The translations under genes were made by a program, and so were the position numbers. 64,000 nt of DNA from Cernens ardua (GTDB lineage: Bacteria > Pseudomonadota > Gammaproteobacteria > Pseudomonadales > Halomonadaceae): positions 1 through 64,000 of the forward strand of contig NZ_JBPCZH010000002.1 of assembly GCF_051251085.1 (NCBI RefSeq). The letters run 5' to 3'. Under the pieces are notes generated by a model. It saw only the letters and a list, made by a program, of their open reading frames with translations, made no database searches and had not been told where the DNA came from. Position 1 is the stretch's first letter. Every line of letters begins with the position of its first letter. Below are positions 62,580-64,000 of this stretch, one piece after another.

Positions 62580-62611
62580 TGAAACTCTCTAAAGGTGAAA
62601 CTCTCTAAAGG
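62580..62611. repeat. Perfect 16-bp tandem duplication before the S9 peptidase
   Basis: TGAAACTCTCTAAAGG occurs twice head to tail with no mismatch. The second copy ends about 13 bases before the start codon, so AAAGG is present twice in the translation-initiation region. Confidence 0.9.
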
Positions 62612-62624
62612 AAGGTGGACAGGC

Positions 62625-64000
62625 ATGGCTGAAACATTGAATGACACCCCATTGATCCCACGTGATGTACTCTTTGGTAACCCTGAGCGTATCAATGTGT
62701 CTATCAGTCCTGATGGTGAAAATCTCGCATGGGTTGCGCCCTTGGAGGGCGTCCTGAATATCTGGGTTGCACCGGTCGGAAAACTGGAAGAAGCTCGAGC
62801 GGTCACAAAAGATACCGGACGTGGTATTAACAGCTATTTCTGGAGCTTACTCCCCGGAACGCTACTCTATATGCGTGATACAGGGGGGGATGAGAATTTT
62901 CACCTTTTCGCGCTTAATTTAAGCTCCGGTGAATCCCGTGATCTAACCCCCTTCGAAAACACCACGGCGGGTGTGACGACAGTGAGTCGAGAGCAACCGG
63001 ATAAAGTGGCCATTGCGATGAATGATCGCGATCCCAGCTGGCATGATTTGTACGTTGTTGATCTGCACAGCGGTGAGCGTACGTTACTGGCGCGTAATGA
63101 AGAACAGATCGCCGGTTACATGACGGATGATAATTTCAATCTGTTGTATGCCATGCGCTCGTTACCGGATGGTAGTAGTGAAATCCTGCGTTACGATGGG
63201 GATAAATGGGCAACCTACGATACCATTCCCTTCGAAGATGTTTTGAATACCGCGCCCGGGTGGCTCACGGCAGATGGTTCAGTGCTTTACTTCTGGGAGT
63301 CACGAGGCCGCAATACCACCGCGCTTTATGCTATCGATGTTGAAACGCAGGAAAAAACACTGGTTCAGGAAGATTCACGCGCAGATGTCAGTGGCTTTTT
63401 GATTGATCCCCAGACCAAACGTGTGCAGGCAACGTCGGTCAATTACCTGAGAACGGAATGGCAGGTACTTGATGAACGTATTCAGCCGGATATTGATTTA
63501 CTGAACGAACAAATTGAAGGCGATATCGACATCGTTGCACGTACTTTCAACGATGATATATGGGTGGTCCGCTCCGTTAGCGCTAACCGTGTGGGCGTTT
63601 TTTACCTTTACCATCGACACGATCGGGAAATTACACGCCTTTTCTCAGTGCAATCAGCACTGGAAGACAAACCCCTGGTGCCCCTTTGGCCGCTTGAGAT
63701 TACTTCTCGCGATGGGCTGACGCTGGTGAGTTATCTGACGCTGCCTGCCTATGCGGACCCGAAGGAGACCGGGCGTCCTTCTGGCCCCGTTCCTTTGGTG
63801 CTACTGGTGCATGGTGGGCCCTGGGCACGTGATTCCTACGGTTTTAACGGGGCCCATCAATGGCTTGCCAACCGCGGTTATGCGGTGCTTTCGGTCAATT
63901 ATCGAGGCTCTACAGGTTTCGGCAAGGATTTCCTTAATGCGGCGGACCATCAGTGGTCCCGTAAAATGCATGAAGACCTGATTGATGCGGTAGAGTGGGC
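62625..64000 (+). CDS. S9 family peptidase (prolyl oligopeptidase type), 5' part
   Basis: At least 458 residues; the frame runs off the window. An N-terminal beta-propeller with WD-like repeats (RINVSISPDGENLAWVAP ... ERTLLARNEE) leads to the alpha/beta hydrolase domain: LVLLVHGGPWARDSYG and LANRGYAVLSVNYRGSTGFGKDF. The catalytic Ser (GxSxGG) lies beyond the end. Such enzymes cleave short peptides. GGAAGGTGG precedes the ATG. Its position after a POT transporter suggests use of imported peptides. Confidence 0.9.
   Translation, partial: MAETLNDTPLIPRDVLFGNPERINVSISPDGENLAWVAPLEGVLNIWVAPVGKLEEARAVTKDTGRGINSYFWSLLPGTLLYMRDTGGDENFHLFALNLSSGESRDLTPFENTTAGVTTVSREQPDKVAIAMNDRDPSWHDLYVVDLHSGERTLLARNEEQIAGYMTDDNFNLLYAMRSLPDGSSEILRYDGDKWATYDTIPFEDVLNTAPGWLTADGSVLYFWESRGRNTTALYAIDVETQEKTLVQEDSRADVSGFLIDPQTKRVQATSVNYLRTEWQVLDERIQPDIDLLNEQIEGDIDIVARTFNDDIWVVRSVSANRVGVFYLYHRHDREITRLFSVQSALEDKPLVPLWPLEITSRDGLTLVSYLTLPAYADPKETGRPSGPVPLVLLVHGGPWARDSYGFNGAHQWLANRGYAVLSVNYRGSTGFGKDFLNAADHQWSRKMHEDLIDAVEW

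Overview
The window is chromosomal DNA from a gammaproteobacterium of moderate GC. It carries the conserved block rpsB-tsf-pyrH-frr-uppS-cdsA-rseP-bamA-skp-lpxD-fabZ-lpxA-lpxB-rnhB-dnaE-accA-tilS and, divergent from it, map, glnD, yffB, dapD and dapE. The long (340 aa) DapD, the order map-glnD-(ArsC-like)-dapD-dapE and a full-length PutA with an N-terminal DNA-binding domain point to the Pseudomonas/Oceanospirillales side of the class. A Halomonadaceae-like member is my best guess, but this is inference and the genus cannot be told.

Layout. 1-106: tail of a 5S rRNA and the terminator of its rRNA operon. 107-1025: AT-rich gap without a gene. 1026-13450: mixed housekeeping genes: a lipoprotein made of 11-residue repeats, a Tim44-like protein, yaaA, tas, a DEDDh exonuclease, a LOG-family enzyme, DUF501, ybaK, a PatB/MalY-type C-S lyase, cnoX, trxB, slyX and a membrane-anchored cold-shock-domain protein. 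13695-21286 (minus strand): map, glnD, yffB, dapD, dapE and a small unknown gene coupled to dapE, which together cover nitrogen sensing and lysine/peptidoglycan precursor synthesis. 21843-42705 (plus strand): translation factors, UMP kinase, undecaprenyl-PP synthase, phospholipid synthesis, envelope-stress protease, outer-membrane assembly, lipid A synthesis, DNA polymerase III alpha, acetyl-CoA carboxylase alpha and tRNA-Ile lysidine synthetase. The dxr gene usual between cdsA and rseP is absent from this locus.

42706-50697: a long leader before rho, then ubiD-fre-folM and a DAHP synthase preceded by an aromatic-rich leader peptide and a full set of competing hairpins (a transcription attenuator), then a GNAT acetyltransferase. 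50792-57080: dps, the trifunctional putA with a cluster of GTTGCA sites upstream, and a class A beta-lactamase related to the CARB group, divergent from putA. 57243-64000: a flavin-reductase-fold protein, a small Cas2/SinR-like protein, a possible GGA-rich small RNA, an RstA-like response regulator with no partner kinase beside it, a Nudix hydrolase, a POT peptide transporter and the 5' part of an S9 peptidase that runs off the end.

The most noteworthy items are the aromatic attenuator at 48966-49108, the 11-residue-repeat lipoprotein at 1026-1556, the putA/beta-lactamase intergenic region with PutA-type operators, and a recurring pattern of short tandem duplications (15-21 bp) in intergenic DNA. 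I see no CRISPR array, prophage, insertion sequence or tRNA gene.
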